Source: Methylobacterium haplocladii
Lineage (GTDB): Bacteria; Pseudomonadota; Alphaproteobacteria; Rhizobiales; Beijerinckiaceae
Direction of reading: 5' to 3'
Assembly (NCBI RefSeq): GCF_007992175.1
Contig: NZ_BJZT01000031.1
Coordinates: 1-64,000 of the forward strand
Length of the DNA stretch: 64,000 nt
Below, piece by piece: positions 25,838 through 35,489 of this stretch. Made by a program: the position numbers and the translations under genes. The notes under the pieces are model-generated. The model worked only from the letters and a program-made list of their open reading frames with translations. It did no database searches and was not told the DNA's origin. The stretch's first letter is position 1; each line of letters begins with the position of its first letter.

Positions 25838-26602
25838 ATGACCGCGTGGAAGCGGGCCGTCGCGCAGGCCTTCGATCGCGCGCAGGGATACGACCGCGCC
25901 GCCGGCATCCAGGCGAGCGTGGCCGCGCGTCTCGCCGCGACCGTGGCCGAGGAGCCGCTCGCCTCGTCGCCCCGAACGCTCGAGATCGGCTGCGGCACCG
26001 GACTGCTGACCGAGGCCCTGCGGGCGAGCATCACCGTCGGACCGATGCTCGTCACCGACATCGCTCCGGCGATGCTGGCGCGCTGCCGTGCCCGGATCGG
26101 CACATCGAGCGGCGTCCACTTCGCGGTGATGGACGGTGAGCGACCCGGCCTCGTGCCCGGCTTCGATCTCGTCGTGTCGAGCCTCGCCGCACAATGGTTC
26201 GTCGATCTGGAGCGTGGGCTCGATCGGCTTGCCGGGCTGCTGCGGCCGGGCGGCCTCCTCGCCGTCACGACGCTCGCCGCCGGAACGTTTCGCGAGTGGG
26301 GCGAGGCCGGGGGCGGACGCGCGGCGACACCGGCCTATCCGAACCTCGAAGCCCTGCGGAGCCTGCGTTTCGGCGGGTGCACCGCCGAAATCCGGCTTGA
26401 TCTGTTGCGGGAGGCCCATGCCGACGGCGCCGCGTTCCTGCGTGCGCTCCGAACGATCGGCGCCCAGACACCGGCCGATCAAGCCGCGATCCTCTCGCCC
26501 GGAGCCCTGAGGCGAGCGCTGCGGGCCTTCGATGCGCAGGGCGCCAGCGTCACCTATGCCGTCGCCACCTGCTTGGTTCGCCGGGCCGACCGGTTCGCCT
26601 GA
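25838..26602 (+). CDS. BioC-like class I methyltransferase
   Basis: Protein of 254 residues. The SAM-binding motif I LEIGCGTGLLTEAL is near residue 48, with the expected acidic residue in VTDIAPAML, and post-I LVVSSLAAQWFVD. This pattern and length resemble BioC, the malonyl-ACP O-methyltransferase that primes biotin synthesis. No bio genes are adjacent, so the exact substrate is uncertain. Confidence 0.75.
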   Translation: MTAWKRAVAQAFDRAQGYDRAAGIQASVAARLAATVAEEPLASSPRTLEIGCGTGLLTEALRASITVGPMLVTDIAPAMLARCRARIGTSSGVHFAVMDGERPGLVPGFDLVVSSLAAQWFVDLERGLDRLAGLLRPGGLLAVTTLAAGTFREWGEAGGGRAATPAYPNLEALRSLRFGGCTAEIRLDLLREAHADGAAFLRALRTIGAQTPADQAAILSPGALRRALRAFDAQGASVTYAVATCLVRRADRFA

Positions 26603-26809
26603 TAGACCGACGGACGGATGCTATCGCCGGCGAGCGGGCCTCAAACCCATACGACGGCTCGATTTTCGATATCGACTTCGGCCGATGCCTCGGTGCGTGT
26701 TGCGCTTTCGCCAATCTCAAGTTGCGTAAACCCAATCTTCGCGGTTGGGGAGCAACAATCGCGGCGACGCACCGTCTGCGGTCGTCGAGCAACGGACAGG
26801 CCGCGCTGG

Positions 26810-27976
26810 ATGCGCCTCGACACACCGACTCTCTTCCTGATGACGGTGGTCGTCACCTTCATGGTTGGCGTCCTCTTCCTGCTGTCGTGGGGGCAGGCCC
26901 GCCGCACGCGGGCGCTTGCGATTTGGGGCGTCGCCCATCTCGGCGGAGCCGGTGCCTCGGCCCTGCTCTGCCTGCGCAACACGATCCCCGACAGCCTTTC
27001 GGTCGGGCTCGGCAACGCGATGATGCTGGGAGCCTACGGCCTGATCTGGAGCGGGGTCCGCGCATTCGAAGGCCGAAAGCCGGCCTACCTCATGGCTTTG
27101 TCCGGCGGTGCGCTTTGGGCCATGGCCTGTCTGGTGCCGGCCTTCTACGGCTCGCTCGCGATGCGCATCATGCTCGCTTCCGCAGTCGCCGGGCTGTTCT
27201 GCGCGCTCTGTGCCGCGGAGATCTGGCGCGGTCGCCACGAGCCCCTGGCCTCGCGCTGGTCGGCCATCGTGCTCATGGCGGCCTATGCACTGCTCTACTG
27301 GGTGCGGGTGCCGCTTGCTGCGCTCGCGCCGCTGCCGGCGGCGACACGCTCGCAGGATTCCCCCTGGCTCGCCGTCCTGTGCTTTGCCGGCGTGCTGTTC
27401 ACCGTGGCCATCGCCTTCGTTTTCATGGCGTTGACCAAGGAGCGGGCCGAGCTCAAGCAGCGCCTTGCCGCCGAGACCGACTCCCTGACCGGACTCGCCA
27501 ACCGCCGCGCCTTCGTCGGCCGTACGCAGGCCCATCTCGCCGGCCGGACCCGGCCGGTGGCCTTGATCCTGTTCGATCTCGATTACTTCAAGGCGATCAA
27601 CGACACCTACGGCCACGCCGTCGGCGACGGCGTGCTGGTCGCCTTCGGCCACGCGGCCAACGCCGTCCTGCCCAAGGGCGCCCTGCTCGGCCGCATGGGC
27701 GGCGAGGAGTTCGCCTGCGTGCTCGTCGGCGGCGATGCCGAGGACGCCACGCGAGCCGCCGAGCAGGTCCGCGCCACCATCGGAAGGATTGCGCTCGCTG
27801 CCTATCCGCGCCTCAGGATCCGCGTCAGTGCCGGCGTCGCCGCAACCCGGCCCGGCGAAACCGGCTGCTTCGACGACCTGATGCGCCGAGCCGATTCGGC
27901 GCTCTACGGGGCGAAGGATGCCGGGCGCGACCGCGTGGTCACGGCAGCGGCGATGCCGGAGGCTTTGGCGGCCTGA
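26810..27976 (+). CDS. Diguanylate cyclase, membrane-anchored
   Basis: Protein of 388 residues: about six membrane helices in the first 210 residues, a short coiled linker (KERAELKQRLAAETDSLTGLANRR), and a GGDEF domain (about 230-385). The active-site motif is GGEEF near residue 297, an active variant. The inhibitory RxxD site expected five residues before it is absent (LPKG there), so product inhibition is unlikely. It makes cyclic di-GMP; the input signal is unknown. ATG 26810 starts just before the first helix. Confidence 0.87.
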   Translation: MRLDTPTLFLMTVVVTFMVGVLFLLSWGQARRTRALAIWGVAHLGGAGASALLCLRNTIPDSLSVGLGNAMMLGAYGLIWSGVRAFEGRKPAYLMALSGGALWAMACLVPAFYGSLAMRIMLASAVAGLFCALCAAEIWRGRHEPLASRWSAIVLMAAYALLYWVRVPLAALAPLPAATRSQDSPWLAVLCFAGVLFTVAIAFVFMALTKERAELKQRLAAETDSLTGLANRRAFVGRTQAHLAGRTRPVALILFDLDYFKAINDTYGHAVGDGVLVAFGHAANAVLPKGALLGRMGGEEFACVLVGGDAEDATRAAEQVRATIGRIALAAYPRLRIRVSAGVAATRPGETGCFDDLMRRADSALYGAKDAGRDRVVTAAAMPEALAA

Positions 27977-28241
27977 GCCGCCGGCAAAAGGTTGCGTGCG
28001 GTGAATGCCAATCTCGCCCGCGTCTCGGCTTTGGTATCGTCGAATTATTCCAAAAACGACTGTCTCAGGCGAGATACTGCCTCATCCATGCATTTTCGGC
28101 ATGGGTATCCCCTCATCGAGCCGAAATCATTTCGCAGGTGCGAACTGCTAGGTTTGCTCGTGCCTGCCGCCCTTACGCGCCACGATGCGGAGACGGGCCG
28201 GCGGGCGAGACGATTTCTCCGACATCCGCGATCGGACCTCC

Positions 28242-30551
28242 ATGAACCGCACCGAAACGAGCCCCAAGCGCTCTTCCGCCGCCGGTGGATGGGGCGCGTT
28301 GAAGAGCTGCGGCAAGCATCTGCTGAAGAGCCGCGCCCCGCTCTCAGGGGCCCGGGCGCTACTCGGCGCCAACCAGCCGGACGGGTTCGATTGTCCGGGC
28401 TGCGCCTGGGGAGACCCGGCCCACGGTTCGTCCTTCGAGTTCTGCGAGAACGGCGTGAAGGCCGTCTCCTGGGAAGCCACCGACAAGCGCACGCCGCCGA
28501 AGTTTTTTGCGAAACACACCGTCACCGAACTTCGGAAATGGACGGATTATGCGCTCGAAGGCGAAGGCCGGCTGACGCATCCGATGCGCTACGACGCGGC
28601 CAGCGACCGCTACGTCGCCGTTACCTGGGACGAGGCCTTTGCCGAGATCGGCGTGACGCTCAACGGCCTCGACCACCCCGACCGGGCCGAGTTCTACACC
28701 TCGGGTCGCGCCTCGAACGAGGCGGCCTACCTCTACCAGCTCTTCGCGCGCCACTACGGCACCAACAACTTCCCCGACTGCTCGAACATGTGCCACGAGG
28801 CCAGCGGCATCGGGCTCGTCGACGCCATCGGCATCGGCAAGGGCACGGTGCTGCTCGAGGATTTCGAGAAGGCGGACGCGATCTTCGTGGTCGGCCAGAA
28901 CCCCGGCACCAACCATCCGCGCATGCTGGCGGATCTGCGCCGCGCCGCCGAGCGCGGCGCTCAGGTGGTGGCGTTCAATCCGGTGCGCGAGCGCGGGCTC
29001 GAGCGCTTCGCCGATCCGCAGAACAGCGTCGAGATGCTGCGCGGCGCCAGCCGGCCGATCGCGAGCCACTATTTCCAGCCGCGCCTGGGCGGCGACATGG
29101 CCGCCTTCCGCGGCATCGCCAAGGTCGTCTTTTCGCGGGACGACATCGAGCTCGCCGCCGGCCGGCCTTCGCTCCTCGACCGCGCCTTCCTGCGCCGCCA
29201 GACCTCGGATTTCGAGGCCTACCGCGCTGCCGTCGACGCGACAGCCTGGGAGGCGATCCTCGACCAGTCCGGCCTGACCCGCGAGCAGATCGAGACCGCG
29301 GCCGACGTCTATCTCGGCGCCGACAAGGTCATCGCGACCTGGGCAATGGGCGTGACCCAGCATCGCCACTCCGTCGCGACGGTACGCGAGATCGCCAACG
29401 TCATGTTCTTGCGCGGCAACATCGGGAGACCCGGAACGGGCCTCTGCCCGGTGCGCGGCCATTCGAACGTGCAGGGCGACCGCACCGTCGGCATCAACGA
29501 GAAGCCGCCGGCCGCCTTCCTCGATGCGCTCGACCGCGAATTCGGCTTCACGTCGCCCCGCCGGCACGGCCACAACGTGCTCGCCGCCATCGGCGCGATG
29601 CTCGACGGCTCGTCGAAGGCCTTCATCGGGCTCGGCGGCAACTTCGCCCGCGCCACGCCGGACACGGCGCTGGTCGCCAAGGCGCTGGCCTCCTGCGAGC
29701 TCACCGTCCACATCGCGACGAAGCTCAACCACTCGCACCTGCTGCCGGGCCGCGTCTCCTACCTGCTGCCCTGCATCGGCCGCACCGAGATCGACCGGAA
29801 CACGAAGGGCAAGGTCCAGATCGTGACCGTCGAGGATTCGATGAGCATGGTCCACGGCTCGGGCGGCATCAACAAGCCGGCCTCCCCCGAACTGCGCTCC
29901 GAGATCGGCATCATCGCCGGCATGGCCGCGGCCACCGTCGGCTCCGCTCACGTCGACTGGGCCGCGCTCGCCGACGACTACGACGGCATCCGCGACCTCA
30001 TCGAGAAGACCATTCCCGGCTTCACCGGCTTCAACCTGCGGGTCCGCCGCCCGCGCGGCTTCATGCTGCGCAACCTCGCCGCCGAGCGCGTCTTCGAGAC
30101 CGCCAGCGGCAAGGCCGACTTCGCCTCGGGGCCGCTGCCGCTGGCCACGGAGCACCAGCGGGCGGCCGGCACCGCGGACACCTTCGTGCTCCAGACTTTT
30201 CGGAGTCACGACCAGTACAACACCACGATCTATGGCCTCGACGACCGTTATCGCGGCGTCTATGGCGAGCGCCGCGTGGTGTTCGCGCATCCCGACGACT
30301 GCGCGACATTGCGGGCGCGTGCGGGCGATCGCGTGGACATCGTCCGGGCCGGTGACGGTGCTGAAGAGAGCGTCGCCGAGGATTTTCGCCTCGTGCCGTT
30401 CGACATGCCGCGCGGAAGCCTCGCCGGATACTATCCCGAGCTGAACGTTCTGGTGCCGCTGTCGAGCTTCGGCGAGCTCTCGGACACGCCCACCTCGAAA
30501 TCGGTGCTGGTGAAGATCCGCGCCCGATCCGCCGCCGCCCAGGCCGCATGA
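28242..30551 (+). CDS. fdh4A: FdhF/YdeP-family molybdopterin oxidoreductase, formate dehydrogenase 4-like
   Basis: Predicted 769 residues. It begins with a CxxC pair (Cys51, Cys54 in DCPGCAWGD) plus Cys68, then molybdopterin-oxidoreductase (about 110-560) and MoPT dinucleotide-binding C-terminal domain (about 640-760). The FdhF/YdeP family lacks the long iron-sulfur N-terminus. In Methylobacterium the related Fdh4A is a formate dehydrogenase important for methylotrophy, from memory; formate as substrate here is inference. ATG 28242 is preferred over one 19 codons upstream. Stop overlaps the next gene (ATGA). Confidence 0.83.
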   Translation: MNRTETSPKRSSAAGGWGALKSCGKHLLKSRAPLSGARALLGANQPDGFDCPGCAWGDPAHGSSFEFCENGVKAVSWEATDKRTPPKFFAKHTVTELRKWTDYALEGEGRLTHPMRYDAASDRYVAVTWDEAFAEIGVTLNGLDHPDRAEFYTSGRASNEAAYLYQLFARHYGTNNFPDCSNMCHEASGIGLVDAIGIGKGTVLLEDFEKADAIFVVGQNPGTNHPRMLADLRRAAERGAQVVAFNPVRERGLERFADPQNSVEMLRGASRPIASHYFQPRLGGDMAAFRGIAKVVFSRDDIELAAGRPSLLDRAFLRRQTSDFEAYRAAVDATAWEAILDQSGLTREQIETAADVYLGADKVIATWAMGVTQHRHSVATVREIANVMFLRGNIGRPGTGLCPVRGHSNVQGDRTVGINEKPPAAFLDALDREFGFTSPRRHGHNVLAAIGAMLDGSSKAFIGLGGNFARATPDTALVAKALASCELTVHIATKLNHSHLLPGRVSYLLPCIGRTEIDRNTKGKVQIVTVEDSMSMVHGSGGINKPASPELRSEIGIIAGMAAATVGSAHVDWAALADDYDGIRDLIEKTIPGFTGFNLRVRRPRGFMLRNLAAERVFETASGKADFASGPLPLATEHQRAAGTADTFVLQTFRSHDQYNTTIYGLDDRYRGVYGERRVVFAHPDDCATLRARAGDRVDIVRAGDGAEESVAEDFRLVPFDMPRGSLAGYYPELNVLVPLSSFGELSDTPTSKSVLVKIRARSAAAQAA

Positions 30552-30850
30552 GCGAGCCGCCCGCCGACGCCGAGACCTTCCTGGCCGCCACGGACACCAT
30601 CGCGGCCCTGCGGTCCGACCTGTCGACGTTGGAGGCCGGCCTGCTTGCCGCCCTCTCTCTGGACCTCGCCGCCGACAGCCGGAGCTTCGCCCGCGTCTTC
30701 GGCGTCGAACACGCCCTGGTCCTGCGCGCGGTCGATGCGCTGACGGATTTCGGCCTGTTGACCGTGACGGGCCGCGATCGGCGTACCCAACGCACCCGCT
30801 ACACGGTGAGCGCCTCCGGGCAGGACGTGCTGACTGGGCTCGCCTCCTGA
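30548..30850 (+). CDS. Small winged-helix-like partner of Fdh4A
   Basis: Protein of 100 residues, mostly helical with a beta hairpin near the end; the middle (SLDLAADSRSFARVFGVEHALVLRAVDALTDFGLLTVTG) resembles a winged helix. Its ATG overlaps the fdh4A stop, so it is translated with the enzyme. Methylobacterium fdh4B is a small gene beside fdh4A and this could be it, but I cannot verify that. Function may be regulation, electron transfer adapter or maturation; none is shown by sequence. Confidence 0.7.
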   Translation: MSEPPADAETFLAATDTIAALRSDLSTLEAGLLAALSLDLAADSRSFARVFGVEHALVLRAVDALTDFGLLTVTGRDRRTQRTRYTVSASGQDVLTGLAS

Positions 30851-30959
30851 TGCGTCGGCGCGGCATCGCGTCTCTCGGCTGAGCCGGAACGCTGGGCCCA
30901 TTCCGCCACTTGGCTGGAGCGAACCGCACGTGGCGGCTGCCGCCGAGGATCTGGAACCG

Positions 30960-32045
30960 ATGCGCGTACGATGGTTGGCCTTGGCGCTATGCGCCGGGAC
31001 CCTGGGGGTGGCTGCACTTCCGCGGCCCGCCGCAGCCCGCGCGCGGAGCAGCGAAAAGCCCGACGCGGCGCCGGCCCTCACCGAAGAGGCGATCAACGGC
31101 GCGACGTTTACGATGCCTCCGCAGGAGGCCTCGAAGAAGTCGGGTCAGGGCGGCAAGCCGTCGTCGGAACGGCCCGATCCGCTGATGATCAAGGTACAGG
31201 TGCTGCTCGACCGGGCTCGGTTCTCGCCCGGTGCCATCGACGGGCGGCACGGCGACAACACCCGCCGGGCGATCGCAGCCTATGCGAAGGCGCAGGGGCT
31301 GCCGGCGACGGACAGCCTCGATCGGGCGCTCGTCGAGAAGCTCCAGGCGTCCTCATCGGATCCAGTGGTGACTGCGTACACGATTACCGAGGCCGACGTG
31401 AAAGGCCCGTTCATACGCGTCCCGCCGAAGCTCGAAGCGCAGGCCGCGCTGAAGGCGATGACCTACACCAACCCCCGCGAGATGTTCGCCGAGCGCTTTC
31501 ACATGCAGCGCGACCTGCTCGCGGCGATGAACCCAGGTAAGCCGCTCGACCGGCCGGGGACGGTCATCATGGTCGCGGCGGTGGCGCCGTTCGAAACCGG
31601 CGCAGTCAAAGGTGCGCCCGTCGCACCGAGGGTGACGCGGATCGAGGTCGACAAGGGAAACCGGCGCGTGCGTGCCTACGGCGATGGCGGCGCGCTCGTC
31701 GGCGACTACCCGGCCTCGATCGGCAGCGAGGAGAAGCCCGCTCCGTCGGGATCGACCAAAGCCACGCGCGCCACTTTCGACCCCTGGTACCGCTACAACC
31801 CGAAATACCGTTTCAAGGGGGTGAGCGCCCGCCATCCCTTTTCGATTCGACCCGGGCCGAACAACCCTGTCGGGGTGGTCTGGATCGATCTGGCGATCCC
31901 CTCATACGGCATCCACGGCACGCCGGAGCCGGAGAATATCGGAAAGACCAATTCGCACGGTTGCATCCGCCTGACGAATTGGGACGCCCGTGACCTCGGG
32001 AGCCACGTGGAGAAAAACGCGACCGTGGAATTCCTGGAGAAATAG
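30960..32045 (+). CDS. L,D-transpeptidase with peptidoglycan-binding region
   Basis: Protein of 361 residues: signal peptide MRVRWLALALCAGTLGVAAL, a peptidoglycan-binding-type helical region (about 85-130, PLMIKVQVLLDRARFSPGAIDGRHG), and a YkuD catalytic domain (about 225-361) with HGTPEPENIGKTNSHGCIRLTNWD; the Cys in HGC is the nucleophile. It should cross-link peptidoglycan in the periplasm. ATG 30960 starts the signal peptide. Distinct in layout from the enzyme at 14702-15490. Confidence 0.88.
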   Translation: MRVRWLALALCAGTLGVAALPRPAAARARSSEKPDAAPALTEEAINGATFTMPPQEASKKSGQGGKPSSERPDPLMIKVQVLLDRARFSPGAIDGRHGDNTRRAIAAYAKAQGLPATDSLDRALVEKLQASSSDPVVTAYTITEADVKGPFIRVPPKLEAQAALKAMTYTNPREMFAERFHMQRDLLAAMNPGKPLDRPGTVIMVAAVAPFETGAVKGAPVAPRVTRIEVDKGNRRVRAYGDGGALVGDYPASIGSEEKPAPSGSTKATRATFDPWYRYNPKYRFKGVSARHPFSIRPGPNNPVGVVWIDLAIPSYGIHGTPEPENIGKTNSHGCIRLTNWDARDLGSHVEKNATVEFLEK

Positions 32046-32357
32046 GCCGTCCGGTCGCTCGTCGAGGGGGCGCCGGATCGATGTCGACGCGTGCGTCGGC
32101 GGGGCGAGGCAACGACCGAGGGCCGGCTCAGCCGGACCGTTGGCTGTTACAGCCCGCACGGGATGCCGGCTCCGCCTGACGCGCGTTCGGAGGCCGTGGC
32201 GCGAGCTCAGCCCTTATTTTGAGTGCAGCAAACCAGGGCCGACCAACTCACGTTTCGAGTGCGACCCTGGGCTAATTCGCGGCGCTCGCAGAGAAGAAGG
32301 CTCCGGAGCGATCGGCCAAGAACGGGACGAGAGAGCCGAAATCCCCCGCCGTCGATA
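32046..32357. other. Spacer between L,D-transpeptidase and ftsK
   Basis: Spacer of 312 bases with no supported gene. It contains an imperfect hairpin CCAGGG (32233-32238) ... CCCTGG (32265-32270) with an inner ACTC/GAGT pair, possibly ending ftsK transcription. Confidence 0.4.
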
Positions 32358-34991
32358 TCAGTCGTGGCCCTCGGCCTCGACCAGGATTTCGCGCTTGCCG
32401 GCGTGGTTCGCCTGGCCGACGAGGCCCTCGGTCTCCATGCGCTCCATCAGCGACGCGGCACGGTTGTAGCCGATCTGCAGGCGGCGCTGGATGTAGGAGG
32501 TCGAGGCCTTCTTGTCGCGCAACACGACGGCGACGGCCTGATCGTAGAGATCGCCGCCCTCGGCACCGAACTGGCCGGCATCGAAGACCGGACCGTCGTC
32601 GACCGCGCCCGGCGCGCCGGCCGGGATCTCGGCCTCGTCCGCCGTCACGGCGTCGAGATAGGACGGCCGGCCCTGGCGCTTGAGATGGGCGACCACGCTC
32701 TCGACCTCCGAATCCGAGCAGAACGGGCCGTGGACGCGGGTGGTTCGTCCGCCGCCGGCCATGAACAGCATGTCGCCCTGGCCCAAGAGCTGCTCGGCGC
32801 CCATCTCGCCGAGGATCGTGCGGCTGTCGATCTTCGAGGTGACCTGGAAGGACATCCGGGTCGGGAAGTTCGCCTTGATCGTGCCGGTGATGACGTCGAC
32901 CGACGGGCGCTGCGTCGCCATGATCAGGTGGATGCCGGCGGCGCGGGCCATCTGGGCGAGCCGCTGGATGGCACCTTCGATGTCCTTGCCGGCAACCATC
33001 ATCAGGTCCGCCATCTCGTCGACGACGATGACGATGTATGGCAGCGGGTTGAGGTCCATGACCTCGTCCTCGTAGACGGCCTCGCCGGTCTGCCGGTCGA
33101 AGCCCGTCTGCACGGTGCGGGTCATGGTCTCGCCGCGGTCGCGCGCCTCGGTGAGGCGGGCGTTGAACCCGTCGATGTTGCGCACACCGACCTTCGACAT
33201 CTTCTTGTAGCGCTCCTCCATCTCGCGCACGGCCCACTTCAAGGCGATGACCGCCTTCTTGGGGTCCGTCACGACGGGGGAGAGCAGGTGCGGGATGCCG
33301 TCGTAGACAGAGAGTTCCAGCATCTTCGGGTCGACCATGATCAGGCGGCATTCCTCCGGCTTCAGCCGGTAGAGCAGCGACAGGATCATCGTGTTGATCG
33401 CCACCGACTTGCCCGAGCCGGTGGTGCCGGCGACGAGCAGGTGGGGCATCCGGGCGAGGTCGGCGATGATCGGCTCGCCGCCGATGTTCTTGCCGAGGCA
33501 GAGCGCCAGCCGGTGCTTGGTCTCGACGAAATCGCTCGAGGCCAGCAGCTCGCGCAGAAAGACCGTCTCGCGCTTGGCATTCGGAAGCTCGATGCCGATG
33601 GCGTTGCGGCCGGGCACCACCGCGACGCGGGCCGAGATCGCCGACATCGAGCGGGCGATGTCGTCGGCGAGCGAGATCACGCGGCTCGACTTGGTGCCGG
33701 GCGCCGGCTCCAGCTCGTAGAGCGTCACCACGGGGCCGGGGCGAACGGCCAGAATGTCGCCGCGCACGCCGAAATCCGAGAGCGTCGCCTCCAGCAGGGT
33801 GGCATTCTGTTCCAAGGCGTCGCTGGACACCTCCGAGCCGGGCGCCGGAGGACGCGGCTGCGTCAGGAGTTCGAGGGCGGGATGATGATACTCGCTGGGC
33901 TCGCCGCGCGGCATCGGCCGCTGGCTCGCCGGTGCCGCGGGCGGCAACGGGGCGGAAACGCGGGCGCGCTGAACGGGCGCGGGTTCCGCGAGATCCTCGT
34001 CCTCGTCGTCCGGTAGCGGAGCGCTCATCGGCATGCGCCGGGAAACCGTCTCCGGCCGCGCCGCCACGATGCGGCGATCGGCATCGTCTCCGGCATCCTG
34101 GCCGCCATCGTCGAAGACCGGCTCGCGCCGCGTCTCCGATCCCCGAGCGAGCCGCTCCTGCGCCTGGGGCGCCCAGGGCGGGTCGTCGGCGAAGGCGCGC
34201 TGGGCCGCCAGCGCTCCGGGCGAGGTTCCGGCATAGGCGAGATCGTCGGGCTGCTGCCGGGCCGTCCAGCCGGCGATGCGGGCGCGCAAAGCCCGGCGGC
34301 CGTTCATGACGCCCTGCGCCAGGGCGCCGAGCGACAGGATGCCGAGGCTCGGCTCGTCGGCGTCGTGACGATGCTGGCGGTCGTTCGCGTAGACCGGCTC
34401 GTCGTATTCGGCCTCGTCGTCGCCGGCTCCGGCGCGGCAGGCTCCCGTCAGGCTGAGGATCGCAACGGCCGCGTAGAGAAAGCCGACGAGGGCGGCGGCG
34501 GGCCCGGCCACCGCGCCGACGACCAGCCGCGCCACCGACAGCAGCGCATCGCCGGCCACGCCGCCGAGCCCGGTCGGCAGCGGCCAGCTCGCGGTCGGAG
34601 GCAGGGCGCTCGCCACGGCGCTGGCGGCGAGGAAGCCGATCACCCACAAGGCGAGCCGGAGCCCGCCGCGCGGCAGGTCGTGCTCGCGCATCAGACGCAC
34701 GCCCCACAACACCGGTGGCAAGGCGAAGGCGAGGGCGCCGAGCCCCAGCAGCTGCATCGCCAGATCGGAGACGACCGCACCGGGACGGCCGAGCACGTTG
34801 TGCGCCGCGCGTTCGGTGGCATGGTTCAGGCTCGGGTCGTCGATCGACCACGTCGCCAGCGCCACGATCGTGGCCACCGCGCCGGCAAAGAGGATGAAGC
34901 CGCCACACTCCGTCAGACGCTTCGCCATGAACGGACGGAAGCTGTCGACGAAGGTGTCGTACGGCGATGCAGAACGGCGGAGCGAGCGCAT
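32358..34991 (-). CDS. ftsK: DNA translocase FtsK
   Basis: Protein of 877 residues at the division septum. Four to five membrane helices in the first 190 residues, a shorter than usual acidic/Pro linker, alpha and beta motor domains with Walker A GTTGSGKS near 520 and Walker [12 protein letters not shown] near 655, and the C-terminal gamma winged helix ([19 protein letters not shown]...) that reads KOPS sites and activates XerD. Start [14 protein letters not shown] is the family N-terminus. Confidence 0.95.
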   Translation of the reverse strand: MRSLRRSASPYDTFVDSFRPFMAKRLTECGGFILFAGAVATIVALATWSIDDPSLNHATERAAHNVLGRPGAVVSDLAMQLLGLGALAFALPPVLWGVRLMREHDLPRGGLRLALWVIGFLAASAVASALPPTASWPLPTGLGGVAGDALLSVARLVVGAVAGPAAALVGFLYAAVAILSLTGACRAGAGDDEAEYDEPVYANDRQHRHDADEPSLGILSLGALAQGVMNGRRALRARIAGWTARQQPDDLAYAGTSPGALAAQRAFADDPPWAPQAQERLARGSETRREPVFDDGGQDAGDDADRRIVAARPETVSRRMPMSAPLPDDEDEDLAEPAPVQRARVSAPLPPAAPASQRPMPRGEPSEYHHPALELLTQPRPPAPGSEVSSDALEQNATLLEATLSDFGVRGDILAVRPGPVVTLYELEPAPGTKSSRVISLADDIARSMSAISARVAVVPGRNAIGIELPNAKRETVFLRELLASSDFVETKHRLALCLGKNIGGEPIIADLARMPHLLVAGTTGSGKSVAINTMILSLLYRLKPEECRLIMVDPKMLELSVYDGIPHLLSPVVTDPKKAVIALKWAVREMEERYKKMSKVGVRNIDGFNARLTEARDRGETMTRTVQTGFDRQTGEAVYEDEVMDLNPLPYIVIVVDEMADLMMVAGKDIEGAIQRLAQMARAAGIHLIMATQRPSVDVITGTIKANFPTRMSFQVTSKIDSRTILGEMGAEQLLGQGDMLFMAGGGRTTRVHGPFCSDSEVESVVAHLKRQGRPSYLDAVTADEAEIPAGAPGAVDDGPVFDAGQFGAEGGDLYDQAVAVVLRDKKASTSYIQRRLQIGYNRAASLMERMETEGLVGQANHAGKREILVEAEGHD

Positions 34992-35084
34992 GCGGGACCG
35001 GACGGAGAGAGAAACGTTTCGCTAAGGCTAGCCCGGCCCAGTTAACGGCCGTTTAAGCCTCACCCCAGGCGGGCCGCTGCGATT

Positions 35085-35306
35085 TCAAGGCGTTAAACGC
35101 CTGTGGATTGGCGCTTCGGGTGCGGCCGCAGCGTCAGGGCTGCGTTTGAAACGCATCGGTTCGGCCGGCGTCTTGTCCCGGAGCCGATCGAATTGCTCGG
35201 CTTCGGCGTCGGTCAACCCACCGGCTTCACGAGCGATCGACGTCAGCAGCGATCCGATCCCCGACCCTCCCTCGGGTTTGGAGGCGTCTTCGAGAGTAGG
35301 GTGCAT
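35085..35306 (-). CDS. Small hypothetical protein upstream of ftsK
   Basis: Predicted 73 residues. A strong ribosome site (GGAGG, six bases before ATG) supports it. The middle, GGLTDAEAEQFDRLRDKTPAEPMRF, resembles the C-terminus of antitoxin-like proteins, but no DNA-binding domain or partner toxin is seen. Not recognised otherwise. It lies 93 bases upstream of ftsK on the same strand. Confidence 0.55.
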   Translation of the reverse strand: MHPTLEDASKPEGGSGIGSLLTSIAREAGGLTDAEAEQFDRLRDKTPAEPMRFKRSPDAAAAPEAPIHRRLTP

Positions 35307-35489
35307 CGCGGCCTCCGCAAATCCACCGCCGCAATCATAACAAATGCCGCTGATCAGCGCGCGAATCTTGGTGTCCCGTCCGGCGCTCCGAGCCCTGCCT
35401 TCCCGCCGCGCCCGCTTTCCATACCAGCCCCGGTCGCGTTACAGCGCGTGATCCCTCGACCGTGCGATTGCCGCCCGACTCGGAATCTG

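Noticed and set aside
28359..30929. 856-codon minus-strand frame opposite fdh4A
   Set aside because: Composition (Arg/Ala/Gly) and lack of domains; shadow of the oxidoreductase.
32223..34016. 597-codon plus-strand frame opposite ftsK
   Set aside because: Shadow of ftsK.
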